Assembly (NCBI GenBank): GCA_024509875.1
Contig: JAMPIV010011337.1
Location: 62,001-126,000 of the forward strand
Source of the DNA: Oreohelix idahoensis
Taxonomy: Eukaryota > Mollusca > Gastropoda > Stylommatophora > Oreohelicidae
Direction: 5' to 3'
DNA: 64,000 bases
This document shows positions 1 to 10,129 of this stretch, piece by piece (position 1 is the stretch's first letter; every line of letters starts with the position of its first letter). The notes beneath the pieces are model-generated. The model saw nothing but the letters and a program-made list of their open reading frames with translations, searched no databases and had not been told where the DNA came from. The translations under genes were made by a program, and so were the position numbers.

Positions 1-186
1 CAATAAAACTCTTGATTCTAAGGCAGGGGCTGTATTTATTCATACAACCCAGTCAGTGACCCAAAGCCACAAAGCAAACTAATGAACAAACATTAAACAA
101 GTAAGCAAACAAACCAAACAAACAAAACACCAAGCCAGTGCTCAACTGCTAATGTGTCATGTCTTTGTTCATCTTCTACCCACACA
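1..186. other. Non-coding flank left of E1
   Basis: A/C-rich DNA with a run of AAAC-like simple repeats around 80-130. No coding or repeat family is recognised. It ends at the GGGCG target-site duplication (187-191) of the adjacent LTR element. Confidence 0.6.
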
Positions 187-191
187 GGGCG

Positions 192-2244
192 TGTGACGTA
201 CGTCTAGTTTGACTAGTGAATTTTCCCTGATATGATGGATGATTTAAAGGGACCTTTAGCTTTTCATAACATTAGAACCCCTGAACATTTGTTGTAACTT
301 TTCGTTTGCCAGAACGCATTCCACCGGGACTCATGTAGGATACAGCGACGAGATCAAAGAGACAGACCGATGCATTTTAGGGGAGACTATCGGCGCTATC
401 AAAGACAGTAGTTTTCCCTGATACGAGACGCAGTTGCTTGCCGCTAATTTCGCGTCTCGGTGTCAATCGAGGAACCGAGCGAACGGGGGAAAGCGAAACG
501 GGCAGCAGCGAGCGGATACGAAGACCAGGGGGCGGCTTCTTCTCTTGATTTGGCGGTCAGATCCCCAAAAGTTCGTGAGATCAAATAAGTTGTCAAGTTT
601 ATCATGTCCCACTCAACTTACATTCCATTTTAGCTAAATAGACCATGTAGAACTAGACACGTTATCACTCGCTGGCCAGATCTTTACAGAAGCACTAGCT
701 TTATTGAAATCTTATTATAGATTTTCCCCTGGATTTTATATATATTTGCAGTGATTTCTATTTATGTGCAAAGCGAGTGATCGTAACCTGTGCGATCCCA
801 GCATTAAGAAAGCAATAAAGAAATCAATCTAAGCAAAGCAAAGCATAAACAGTGTGTAGAGTTCCCCTGACGCAGAACTTGTTGAGACTGTGTAAATTTT
901 TAATCTTTGAGGCGATTCTATGTTTGGAATTCCGCTATCTAACTTATAGCAAAGAAAGCACACCCAAAGACAAATTTAACGCACCATCAAACAACTTAAG
1001 TCGTAACGGGAAGAAGAACACTGGCCCGAGCTTTGTTAGTTTACTGACACAGAGAGATAATTCATAATTTCCTAAACAGTGATGTGACTAGTTTTCTCAC
1101 TGGACTTAAACCATACCTCACGGATAAAGTGTACCAGCACGCGTAAGAATTTTATTATCAGCGGCATAGTCAAATAGACCACACCATCCTCACCCCGGTA
1201 TCAGAGACCGTGCCCTCCCATAGAAACTGTTATTAAGAAAAGAGACACAACTACAGATTCATTTTCCAGCGATTACGGGACCCTTTTATGTGCTGACCGC
1301 CTACCCGATAATCTGGGGCTAGAACTTGAACAAACACTCATACATTTAGTTGAGGTGTAACTGATGTTGTGTTATTCTATGGAGTGCAAGATTTTTTCAC
1401 AATCGGTAAGTGAGAGCAAGATGAGTGAAGGCCTTTGCTAGCGCGTGTATGAATGACAGGAAATTAATTCTTTTGTGTGACCATTTTGTTAACTTGCTTA
1501 CCTGGTAACATATATCTTTTCTGTATACCCTACATTGTTCCTTTAAGTGGGATAGTTGATAATTTGTTAACTCTGTTTAAAACCACCTCCTTTCCATTTG
1601 CTTAGTAAAGGGAAGAACAGCTGGGAAGAACAGGTTTTTTTTTCTATCACCTATACCTAATTTTGTAACACCTCTTTCAGAGTAATTAACTTCACTGTTA
1701 GGTTAACGTACCCGTGTTCCTGATATTATCTATCTCTGGACTGGGTTTGTCTTTGTCTAATGAGCGGGAAGGGCTTAGTCGATACCAATCTTCTTCACCC
1801 CCTCCCAAACTTGTTATTTGCATTTGTGTACTTATGATAATTTATGTAATATCTGATATTTTTAGTAATTGATGTTTAAAGTGAATAAAATCACCTAAAC
1901 TCATTTAGTTCTGTGTGTTGGATATACCCAAAGCCCAACATTTCCCCTATTCGTTTTAATATAGTTTGTATCAACGTCGTGTGTGTGTTTGAAAACACCG
2001 AATCGGTGTGCGCGCAGATGCGAGTCTGGAAAACTGGCAAATAATTGTTTGACCAGGAGAGTGAAAGAGAAGATTGAGAGACACGATTTGTCGTAAATAA
2101 GTCTGTCTTTACTCTCCTCCAGCACGCTGTGAAGTAACTATTAAATCTCTACATTTTCTATCACTGAGCTTTCCATCATCATTTTCCACTCTAAACCGGA
2201 CCACTATTTCTACGACTCTTTTCTCTCAAAATAAATTTACGACA
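192..2244 (+). repeat. 5' LTR of E1
   Basis: 2053 bp, starting TGTGACGTAC and ending TTTACGACA, repeated at 7586-9641. This is long for a Ty3/gypsy LTR. AATAAA polyadenylation-like signals occur at 813-818 and 1884-1889 and a TATA-like run near 737-746. Short open frames inside (434-637, 852-1067) recur in the other LTR but resemble no known protein. Confidence 0.95.
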
Positions 2245-2249
2245 ATATT

Positions 2250-2268
2250 TGGCCGGCTCGTCTGGGAT
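2250..2268 (+). other. Probable primer-binding site of E1
   Basis: Starts TGG five bases after the 5' LTR. Its core GGCTCGTCTGGGAT resembles the tRNA-Pro-complementary site known from murine gammaretroviruses (GGCTCGTCCGGGAT), with one mismatch and an apparent extra base near the TGG end. Primer identity is therefore inferred and not certain. Confidence 0.55.
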
Positions 2269-3056
2269 AATTTTGAGATACATTTGATGCACACATATTT
2301 GTGGGCTGGTTCTGGGATCTTGAGCTACATTTGAGGCAATCGCATAGCCGGGTTAAAGATATTTTGAGTCTGATTTAGTTTGGGTCTAACTAGGTAGAGT
2401 GTGAATGATTTGTCTTTGTGAATTAGGGAAATAAATAAATAATTACACCCCTAGACAAACGTTCTTTAAGTATTTGGGTTGTCCACACAGCATATTTACA
2501 GGTTGTTTTCTCTCCACAGCAGTAGAAAGTACAGATAAACAAATATATTTGCTATTTTATTATCCTCTGGCGGAGATAATTATATTTCTTTATAAAAGTT
2601 GCTGGGATTGCGTGATTGTTTTACAGTCACTAAGGTTTTTGAAGTCAAAAAGAGTTGAGCTTAGCTAAAGACGGATTGTTCTGATTTTGAAAAATTAAGT
2701 TAACAACGTCTCATCTCAATAATTGACTTTAGGGACGGAGTTTGTTGTCAGAGATTAAAAATTTAGGGGAAAATTTTTTTTTCCTTTTTATATTGTTTTA
2801 ATATAAATTTTTCTCGACTGTTAGTAAAAGTAGATTCTTTTCCAGTGTAACTTACCATTTAGTGGCATAGTCGCTTGCGTTTAGAGCCTTAATTGCCAGA
2901 TAATAGCAGCGATAAGTTTGCACAGTACAGGTAGGAGGTAACACAGGTAAATTTATACTTGTGTTTTTTGTTTTTTTCTCGTAGCGGTTCAGAGTTCCTC
3001 CCTTTCGCGTTTCTTCTTACTAGTTCTCTAAGCATACTTCATCTTATTCTTTAACA
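2269..3056 (+). other. E1 untranslated leader
   Basis: About 790 bp between primer-binding site and gag start. It is AT-rich with T-runs. A 64-codon open frame at 2474-2668 has no recognisable features and is probably chance. No other feature is seen. Confidence 0.6.
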
Positions 3057-4178
3057 ATGGCAGAGAGGATAAAGATGAGGTCCATCTTGAGGCTGGAAGC
3101 GAAAGAGGCAGGATTAGATGCAGAAGCTGCAAACGCGTTTATTAACCAGGAATTGGAAATATATGACGCGGAGCAACAGAGAGCCGAAGCTGAGAGGAAG
3201 GCGGAGCAACAGAGAGCAGAAGCTGAGAGGAAGGAAGAGAAAGAAAGAACAGAGAGGAGAGAAGCCCAGGAGAGGGCAGATAAGAAAGAAGCGGAAGAAC
3301 GTCTTTTGGAACAGAAGAAAATTGAAGCAGAGATGGAAACTCGCAGAGAGAGAGAGAGAGACAAGGAAAGACAGCATCAACTGGCGCTTAAGGCTCTAGA
3401 GAGTCGGGGCGCCTCTACTTCGACTAACGGAGAGCCGTTTTCGCCCCAGTCTCAATCAATGGACCTCTCCAGTACTCAATCTGCCCAATTAACTGCTATG
3501 TCGTTTTCTTTAGAATCTTTTCCTAGCCCTAACGAAAAAATTGACAGCTACCTAGAAAAATTCGAGAGACTCGCGAATCTTTATGGGTTAGAGAGTACCC
3601 GCTGGGCGCTCAAACTTTCAACGTCACTGAAAGGCAATGCTTATGACGTGTACACAAAGCTGGGACCGAATCAACATGATTACGACATGTTGAAAAAGGC
3701 CTTACTACAGCAGTTTGAGATGACTGCCAAAAAGTTTCTGCAGTTGTTCAGAAACAGCCGAAAAGAGAGCACGGAAACATTTCCACAGTTCTCTTCACGT
3801 CTCACGGGTTATCTGACAAAGTGCATTGAATTATCTGACCTACCTCTTTCATATGAGGGACTCCTCGAACTTGTTCTTGTGGAGCAGATAAAATCCACTT
3901 TGTCGAATGAAACACGTAGATTTTTGGCTGAACAGGGGGCAGTCAGGCTTGAAGACATACTCAATAAAGCCGAACGCTATAGCAATGCAATGGCCGAACT
4001 TCCCAGCACTAAACGTAAACCCACCGATGAGCCATCTCGAAAACAGAATCTAGAACAGGCATCCTATTCTTCCACTTCCTCTCAACATTATAACCAACGA
4101 GATAACAATACCCAGAAACCTCCCCAGGAAAAATCGAAATTCTACAAAACCCGATACCCCCCCCAACAACAATTCTGA
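3057..4178 (+). CDS. gag: Gag of E1 with coiled coil and SCAN-like capsid region
   Basis: 373 codons from an ATG to TGA. This is the structural polyprotein that assembles the retrotransposon particle. Residues about 35-115 are dense in K, E, R and Q with heptad character (repeated AEQQRAEAERK-type motifs), predicting a long coiled coil. Residues about 130-320 form a gag capsid region. Within it, the segment around YEGLLELVLVEQ and the following LEDILNKAERY resembles the vertebrate SCAN dimerisation domain, which published work derives from Gmr1-like capsid. The tail is P/Q/S-rich. No CCHC knuckle is visible in this frame. The frame runs into a C8 tract at 4157-4164, after which pol is open in the +1 frame; the annotated stop lies only about 14 bases past it. 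Confidence 0.88.
   Translation: MAERIKMRSILRLEAKEAGLDAEAANAFINQELEIYDAEQQRAEAERKAEQQRAEAERKEEKERTERREAQERADKKEAEERLLEQKKIEAEMETRRERERDKERQHQLALKALESRGASTSTNGEPFSPQSQSMDLSSTQSAQLTAMSFSLESFPSPNEKIDSYLEKFERLANLYGLESTRWALKLSTSLKGNAYDVYTKLGPNQHDYDMLKKALLQQFEMTAKKFLQLFRNSRKESTETFPQFSSRLTGYLTKCIELSDLPLSYEGLLELVLVEQIKSTLSNETRRFLAEQGAVRLEDILNKAERYSNAMAELPSTKRKPTDEPSRKQNLEQASYSSTSSQHYNQRDNNTQKPPQEKSKFYKTRYPPQQQF
4157..4164 (+). other. Gag-pol frame change at a C8 tract
   Basis: Gag reads in one frame up to this run of eight C; protease-integrase is open in the +1 frame from 4054 onward. Either an extra C was gained in this copy or assembly, or the element uses +1 frameshifting here. Confidence 0.6.
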
Positions 4179-5823
4179 TCAACCCAACAAGCCTACGTGG
4201 CAGCGCGGCCACCAAGGTCAAGGAAAAGGGAAGACCCCTACACCAGGAACGTCTGATCAGGGCAAACAAACCGGTGCAAACCGCATTGGATGTTTGCATA
4301 CAGCCTCGAAAGGTAGAGTCAATGTCAGTGATTCTCAACCTGAGGGGGACCGACCCTCAACTCGAGGAACTGTAATTTTGAACGGTACCTCCACTACTTG
4401 TCTTTTTGACACTGGATTAAGTTTTGATTGTATTGTCGCTATTCACCTAGCCAAACCCGGTCAGGAGACAGAGGAAACCGTCAAACTTAGTGGAGTTTTC
4501 AGGAGTGATGCACCCAGGACGCTTCCTATCGCACTGGTAGAAATACACTCTGACTTTGTCAGAGGAGTTATTAAAGCGGCCATAATGGATGATCCGATCT
4601 ACCCAGTTATCCTGGGATGTAGATATGTGTTCATTGGGAGACCTAAGGAGCCGATTGTGGCAGCGGTAACCACAAGAGGGCAAGCCAAGAAGGAGAGGGA
4701 GCCTGCGCCAAACTTGTTGCCGAACGAACTGAAGGAGGCGCAACAAAAGGACCCTACTCTGGCGCCCTGCTTTAAAAAACTGCCCATGGCTAAGGACCCC
4801 AGACACAACGGAGACATCTTTTCTAAGGATGGTGTATTGTATCGTAGAACGGGCAACCCGGACACGGGGAATAACCAGCTCCTAGTACCGACGCAGTACA
4901 GAAACCAGATCTTAGAAATGGGGCACTCTCTTCCCTTTAGCGGACACATGGGACAAAACGCCACTATTCAGCGAATAAAAAACCACTATTGGTGGCCAGG
5001 AATGAACTCTGACATTGTCAGGTACGTGAAATCCTGCGCCCAGTGCCAACGGGTAGCACCCAAGCACTTGACACCCCCAGTACCTATGGGGCAAATGCCA
5101 ATAGTAGGGACTCCATTTGAACGGGTTGCTGTCGACATTATTGGTCCTCTGGAAAAGACCAAAAGAAGGAACAGGTTCATCCTGACCTTAGTTGACACTT
5201 GCACTATATGGGCCGAAGCCGTACCGCTACCATGCACTAATTCCAAGCATGTCGCAGAAGCCCTTGTGCAAATTTTTACACGGTTGGGATTCCCTCAACA
5301 AGTTTTGACGGACAATGGATCCCAATTCCGTAGCCTGTTAATGGAGGAGATCTTTAAGATCTTGAGGGCCAAACATATCCACACAAGTCCCTACCATCCG
5401 GCCGGAAATGGGCTCGTGGAACGTTTTAACGGTACCCTCACCATGATGTTACGTAAGCTGGGTCAGGAGAAACCGGAAGACTGGGACCAATATATATCGG
5501 CTGCCTTATTCGCCTACCGAGAGGTACCCCAAGCGTCTACGGGTTTTGCGCCAGCTACACTTTTATTTGGCAGACCTATTAAGGGGCCACTAGAAGCCTT
5601 ACTTCGGTCCCTGACAGACCAGAAGGCTGACGAGACAGTCGTCTCTGCAAGCAAGTATGTATCTGAGCTTAAGGAAAGGCTAAAGCTAGGATGGGATCTA
5701 GCTACTACCAACCTTAAGAAAGCCCGCGCTAAAATTACAAAAAAGATACAACAAAGCTGCAAAAGAGAGAGAACTACAACCAGGGGAGAAAGTCCTATTG
5801 CTACTTCCAACCGGAAGCAATAA
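4165..5823 (+). CDS. pol: Pol part 1 of E1: protease and integrase
   Basis: The frame is open from 4054; I place the start after the C8 frame-change site because pol is expected to be a gag fusion. An aspartic-protease motif CLFDTG lies near 4390-4416 (active Asp codon 4408-4410). Integrase follows: H2C2 zinc finger (two His in GHSLPFSGH, then CAQC, about 4924-5046) and the DDE core, with Asp in VAVDIIGP (codon 5134), Asp in LTDNG (codon 5311) and Glu in LVERFNG (codon 5419). The last two are separated by 35 residues (DD35E). Integrase would insert the cDNA with a 5-bp TSD, as observed. The frame ends at a stop 5821-5823 because of a one-base shift in an A6 tract, and the integrase C terminus continues in the next frame. 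Confidence 0.9.
   Translation, partial: NNNSDQPNKPTWQRGHQGQGKGKTPTPGTSDQGKQTGANRIGCLHTASKGRVNVSDSQPEGDRPSTRGTVILNGTSTTCLFDTGLSFDCIVAIHLAKPGQETEETVKLSGVFRSDAPRTLPIALVEIHSDFVRGVIKAAIMDDPIYPVILGCRYVFIGRPKEPIVAAVTTRGQAKKEREPAPNLLPNELKEAQQKDPTLAPCFKKLPMAKDPRHNGDIFSKDGVLYRRTGNPDTGNNQLLVPTQYRNQILEMGHSLPFSGHMGQNATIQRIKNHYWWPGMNSDIVRYVKSCAQCQRVAPKHLTPPVPMGQMPIVGTPFERVAVDIIGPLEKTKRRNRFILTLVDTCTIWAEAVPLPCTNSKHVAEALVQIFTRLGFPQQVLTDNGSQFRSLLMEEIFKILRAKHIHTSPYHPAGNGLVERFNGTLTMMLRKLGQEKPEDWDQYISAALFAYREVPQASTGFAPATLLFGRPIKGPLEALLRSLTDQKADETVVSASKYVSELKERLKLGWDLATTNLKKARAKITKKIQQSCKRERTTTRGESPIATSNRKQ
5739..5744 (+). other. Frame change at an A6 tract inside pol
   Basis: Upstream integrase reads in frame 1; downstream the integrase C terminus reads in frame 2, so there is one base too many. 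A homopolymer indel in this copy or assembly is the simplest explanation. The two frames overlap from here to 5823. Confidence 0.65.
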
Positions 5824-7606
5824 ACTTCGCATCGGATGGCAAGGACCGTTTACCGTCCTTAAAAAGATCTCACGTACCAACTACAAGATCTCCATCAAAG
5901 GAAAGGAGAAGGTCTTCCACATAAATCTGCTAAAGAAATATTTGGAAAGACCGGTGCCATCCTCCGAGCATCTCCTGGCTGTCGCCATAGCAACGGAAGA
6001 CGAGGAAGATGATGATGGTTGCATGGAGTATCCACTGCAACCCACAGAATCCTTTAAAGATGTCAAGTTCGGCGACAATCTCTCACCAGAACAACAAACA
6101 GAAACTAGGGCTCTACTAAAACTGTACAGTGCAGTCTTAACGGACGTACCTGGTCGAACAAATCTCATTGAATTTGATATGAAATTAACAAACGAGACCC
6201 CTGTTCAAACCAGAGTTTACCCCATCCCGTATGCTAAAGCTGATGCACTTCGCGGAGAAATAGACAAGCTGCGTCAGGCAGGAATTATCAGTGAGTCTAC
6301 ATCTCCTTACAGCTCGAGCGTAGTGCTGTTGCAGAAGCCCAATAAGGAAGTTCGGCTGTGCATTGATTACAGGTTGCTAAACGCTGTAACGGAATTCCAG
6401 CCCGAACCTCTCCAAACTGTTTCTGAGTTGTTCACAAAGCTCAGCAAAGCAAAGATCTTCTCCAAGATTGACCTCAGCAAAGGTTATTATCAAATACCAG
6501 TCAAGGAGGAAATTAAACCTTTGTTAGCTTTCAGCACTAGTAAAGGACATTACACATTTAACGTGATGCCGTTCGGTTTGCATAACGCATCAGGAGTGTT
6601 CACCAGGATGATGAGGAAGCTTCTAGAACCTTTGCAAAGTCCCCATATCCATAATTTCATGGATGACATCTTAATTGCATCGGAAACCTATGAAGAACAT
6701 ATTGCTACGGTTGCTATGCTCCTCAGGAGACTACAGGAAACGGGTCTCACAGCCAGACCTAGCAAATGTCTCATCGGGTTTGAACAGTTAGACTTCCTGG
6801 GGCACACTATTTCTCACGGATGCAGTTGGCCTATTAAGAAGAACGTGGAGAAAATAGTGGCAGCAAAAAGACCCCGAACGAAGAAAGACGTACGTTCCTT
6901 CATATCGCTATGTGCATACTATCAGAAGTACATCCAGAACTTCAACGGACTGACGGCACCTCTGACTGACCTCACAAAGAAAGGTTGTCCTGATAAGGTC
7001 ATATGGGATCAAAAGTGCGAACACGCGTATAGCACTTTGAAAGGACAGTTGTCTGCATACCCCATTTTGAGGTTGCCTGACCTCAAGAAACCTTTTTTAC
7101 TGAGAGTCGACGCGTCAGGTCAGGGCATCGGGTCAACACTGCTTCAAGCCGATGACAGTGACCTGAACATGCTATTTCCAGTTGCCTATGGCAGTCGGAA
7201 ATTAAATAAAGCGGAACGGAACTACAGCGTAGTTGAAAGGGAATGTCTTGCTCTGATTGACGGTATCAGACGCCATCATGAGTTTCTTTATGGTACATCG
7301 TTCACGGTGCAAACAGACCACGCTCCGTTAGCATTTCTTGGTGCCAATAAAGAATTTAACGCAAGGATCATGCGTTGGGCCCTCCTTCTAAGCGTCTATT
7401 CTTTCAAAGTGGAATATATTCCGGGAAGACAGAATGTCGGGGCTGATTTCCTGAGTAGAAACTGGTCTACAGAGGAAGAAGAGCAAACTGAAGATACCAC
7501 TCATCCTAAAATCACCAATCAGGTCACCTCCATTGTCAAAAATGAAAACATGAAAAATGGTTTCATGTCTAAAAGTGGGGACGATTGTGACGTACGTCTA
7601 GTTTGA
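5744..7606 (+). CDS. pol: Pol part 2 of E1: integrase C terminus, reverse transcriptase, RNase H
   Basis: 621 codons. It opens with the GPY/F-type integrase C terminus (WQGPF near 5837-5851, then HINLLKKYLERP), followed by an acidic linker. RT runs from about 6200 to 6790: motif SKIDLSKGYYQ (catalytic Asp codon about 6470), MPFGL, and the active-site box FMDD (about 6656-6667), where F replaces the commoner Y. RNase H begins near 7088 with LLRVDAS (Asp codon about 7109), then QTDHAP and a terminal GADFLSR. Having the integrase tail upstream of RT in one frame proves the Gmr1-type order. The stop (7604-7606) lies 19-21 bases inside the 3' LTR. Confidence 0.92.
   Translation, partial: RYNKAAKERELQPGEKVLLLLPTGSNKLRIGWQGPFTVLKKISRTNYKISIKGKEKVFHINLLKKYLERPVPSSEHLLAVAIATEDEEDDDGCMEYPLQPTESFKDVKFGDNLSPEQQTETRALLKLYSAVLTDVPGRTNLIEFDMKLTNETPVQTRVYPIPYAKADALRGEIDKLRQAGIISESTSPYSSSVVLLQKPNKEVRLCIDYRLLNAVTEFQPEPLQTVSELFTKLSKAKIFSKIDLSKGYYQIPVKEEIKPLLAFSTSKGHYTFNVMPFGLHNASGVFTRMMRKLLEPLQSPHIHNFMDDILIASETYEEHIATVAMLLRRLQETGLTARPSKCLIGFEQLDFLGHTISHGCSWPIKKNVEKIVAAKRPRTKKDVRSFISLCAYYQKYIQNFNGLTAPLTDLTKKGCPDKVIWDQKCEHAYSTLKGQLSAYPILRLPDLKKPFLLRVDASGQGIGSTLLQADDSDLNMLFPVAYGSRKLNKAERNYSVVERECLALIDGIRRHHEFLYGTSFTVQTDHAPLAFLGANKEFNARIMRWALLLSVYSFKVEYIPGRQNVGADFLSRNWSTEEEEQTEDTTHPKITNQVTSIVKNENMKNGFMSKSGDDCDVRLV
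7571..7583 (+). other. Polypurine tract of E1
   Basis: Purine-rich AAAAGTGGGGACG directly before the 3' LTR start at 7586 and overlapping the last pol codons. It would prime plus-strand DNA synthesis. It has one T and one C, so it is an imperfect tract. Confidence 0.6.
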
Positions 7607-9641
7607 CTAGTGAATTTTCCCTGATATGATGGATGATTTAAAGGGACCTTTAGCTTTTCATAACATTAGAACCCCTGAACATTTGTTGTAACTTTTCGTT
7701 TGCCAGAACGCATTCCACCGGGACTCATGTAGGATACAGCGACGAGATCAAAGAGACAGACCGAGGCATTTTAGGGGAGACTATCGGCGCTATCAAAGAC
7801 AGTAGTTTTCCCTGATACGAGACGCAGTTGCTTGCCGCTAATTTCGCGTCTCGGTGTCAATCGAGGAACCGAGCGAACGGGGGAAAGCGAAACGGGCAGC
7901 AGCGAGCGGATACGAAGACCAGGGGGCGGCTTCTTCTCTTGATTTGGCGGTCAGATCCCCAAAAGTTCGTGAGATCAAATAAGTTGTCAAGTTTATCATG
8001 TCCCACTCAACTTACATTCCATTTTAGCTAAATAGACCATGTAGAACTAGACACGTTATCACTCGCTGGCCAGATCTTTACAGAAGCACTAGCTTTATTG
8101 AAATCTTGTTATAGATTTTCCCCTGGATTTTATATATATTTGCAGTGATTTCTATTTCTGTGCAAAGCGAGTGATCGTAACCTGTGCGATCCCAGCATTA
8201 AGAAAGCAATAAAGAAATCAATCTAAGCAAAGCAAAGCATAAACAGTGTGTAGAGTTCCCCTGACGCAGAACTTGTTGAGACTGTGTAAATTTTTAATCT
8301 TTGAGGCGATTCTATGTTTGGAATTCCGCTATCTAACTTATAGCAAAGAAAGCACACCCAAAGACAAATTTAACGCACCATCAAACAACTTAAGTCGTAA
8401 CGGGAAGAAGAACACTGGCCCGAGCTTTGTTAGTTTACTGACACAGAGAGATAATTCATAATTTCCTAAACAGTGATGTGACTAGTTTTCTCACTGGACT
8501 TAAACCATACCTCACGGATAAAGTGTACCAGCACGCGTAAGAATTTTATTATCAGCGGCATAGTCAAATAGACCACACCATCCTCACCCCGGTATCAGAG
8601 ACCGTGCCCTCCCATAGAAACTGTTATTAAGAAAAGAGACACAACTACAGATTCATTTTCCAGCGATTACGGGACCCTTTTATGTGCTGACCGCCTACCC
8701 GATAATCTGGGGCTAGAACTTGAACAAACACTCATACATTTAGTTGAGGTGTAACTGATGTTGTGTTATTCTATGGAGTGCAAGATTTTTTCACAATCGG
8801 TAAGTGAGAGCAAGATGAGTGAAGGCCTTTGCTAGCGCGTGTATGAATGACAGGAAATTAATTCTTTTGTGTGACCATTTTGTTAACTTGCTTACCTGGT
8901 AACATATATCTTTTCTGTATACCCTACATTGTTCCTTTAAGTGGGATAGTTGATAATTTGTTAACTCTGTTTAAAACCACCTCCTTTCCATTTGCTTAGT
9001 AAAGGGAAGAACAGCTGGGAAGAACAGGTTTTTTTTTTTTTCTATCACCTATACCTAATTTTGTAACACCTCTTTCAGAGTAATTAACTTCACTGTTAGG
9101 TTAACGTACCCGTGTTCCTGATATTATCTATCTCTGGACTGGGTTTGTCTTTGTCTAATGAGCGGGAAGGGCTTAGTCGATACCAATCTTCTTCACCCCC
9201 TCCCAAACTTGTTATTTGCATTTGTGTACTTATGATAATTTATGTAATATCTGATATTTTTAGTAATTGATGTTTAAAGTGAATAAAATCACCTAAACTC
9301 ATTTAGTTCTCTGTGTTGGATATACCCAAAGCCCAACATTTCCCCTATTCGTTTAATATAGTTTGTATCAACGTCGTGTGTGTGTTTGAAAACACCGAAT
9401 CGGTGTGCGCGCAGATGCGAGTCTGGAAAACTGGCAAATAATTGTTTGACCAGGAGAGTGAAAGAGAAGATTGAGAGACACGATTTGTCGTAAATAAGTC
9501 TGTCTTTACTCTCCTCCAGCACGCTGTGAAGTAACTATTAAATCTCTACATTTTCTATCACTGAGCTTTCCATCATCATTTTCCACTCTAAACCGGACCA
9601 CTATTTCTACGACTCTTTTCTCTCAAAATAAATTTACGACA
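7586..9641 (+). repeat. 3' LTR of E1
   Basis: 2056 bp, matching the 5' LTR. Differences seen by eye are four single-base changes (aligning to the 5' LTR near 374, 714, 765 and 1913), a T-run of 13 versus 9, and one missing T near 9352. The GGGCG target duplicate follows at 9642-9646. Confidence 0.95.
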
Positions 9642-9646
9642 GGGCG

Positions 9647-10090
9647 CACCTAACTTCGTTTCTCTCATCTGGACCGATCTTCCAAAAGGGGTCTTCGCCG
9701 GCTCACTGCTCTCTTTGTGTATACGCGGTCTGGCCACATCACCCAGGGCTTATTGATTTACGCCCGCGCAATCGTGACAAGGCCGGCTCGTGCAGGACTA
9801 TTTACTGGGTTCTTTGAAATACTTGTAAACAGCTAAAATAAACACAACTATTTACGTCGGGTGTTAACCACGTTGATATGGAAATGAAGACATTATTATG
9901 GCCCTCTATGAAGAAGCGAAGACACAAATATGAACTTCAGGGAGATTTTGGGGCGTTTATTATGGCTCCATCACATTTCCTCTGTGGATTCAGAGCGCTG
10001 AAGGAAGCCTCTTTCCCTCTTTGCAATATGCATGTGGGCGGGACCAAAAGAAATAGTATATATAAGTATATAAACCAATAAAACGGTATT
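9647..10090. other. Non-coding DNA between E1 and the Penelope-like element
   Basis: A 67-codon open frame at 9878-10081 has no recognised similarity. The string GGCCGGCTCG at 9781-9790 is identical to the E1 primer-binding core but sits outside the element. Nothing else is supported. Confidence 0.4.
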
Positions 10091-10129
10091 GAATCAGTTC
10101 TACAAATCAACGGTTCACAGGAAACAAGG

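Larger units (their letters stand above)
192..9641 (+). mobile_element. Complete Gmr1-like LTR retrotransposon (E1)
   Basis: A 9.45-kb element bounded by direct LTRs that begin TG and end CA, flanked by a perfect 5-bp target-site duplication GGGCG at 187-191 and 9642-9646. Internal order is primer-binding site, gag, protease, integrase, reverse transcriptase, RNase H, polypurine tract. Integrase lies upstream of RT, which is the Ty1/copia order in a protein that is otherwise Ty3/gypsy; that arrangement defines the Gmr1 lineage. The LTRs differ at four single bases and two indels over about 2053 bp, so insertion was recent. The coding region is open apart from two single-base frame changes in homopolymers (4157-4164 and 5739-5744). 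Confidence 0.93.

Noticed and set aside
434..1067. Small frames (67 and 71 codons) perfectly repeated at 7828-8461
   Set aside because: Identity is explained by their lying in the two LTRs of E1; no protein similarity.
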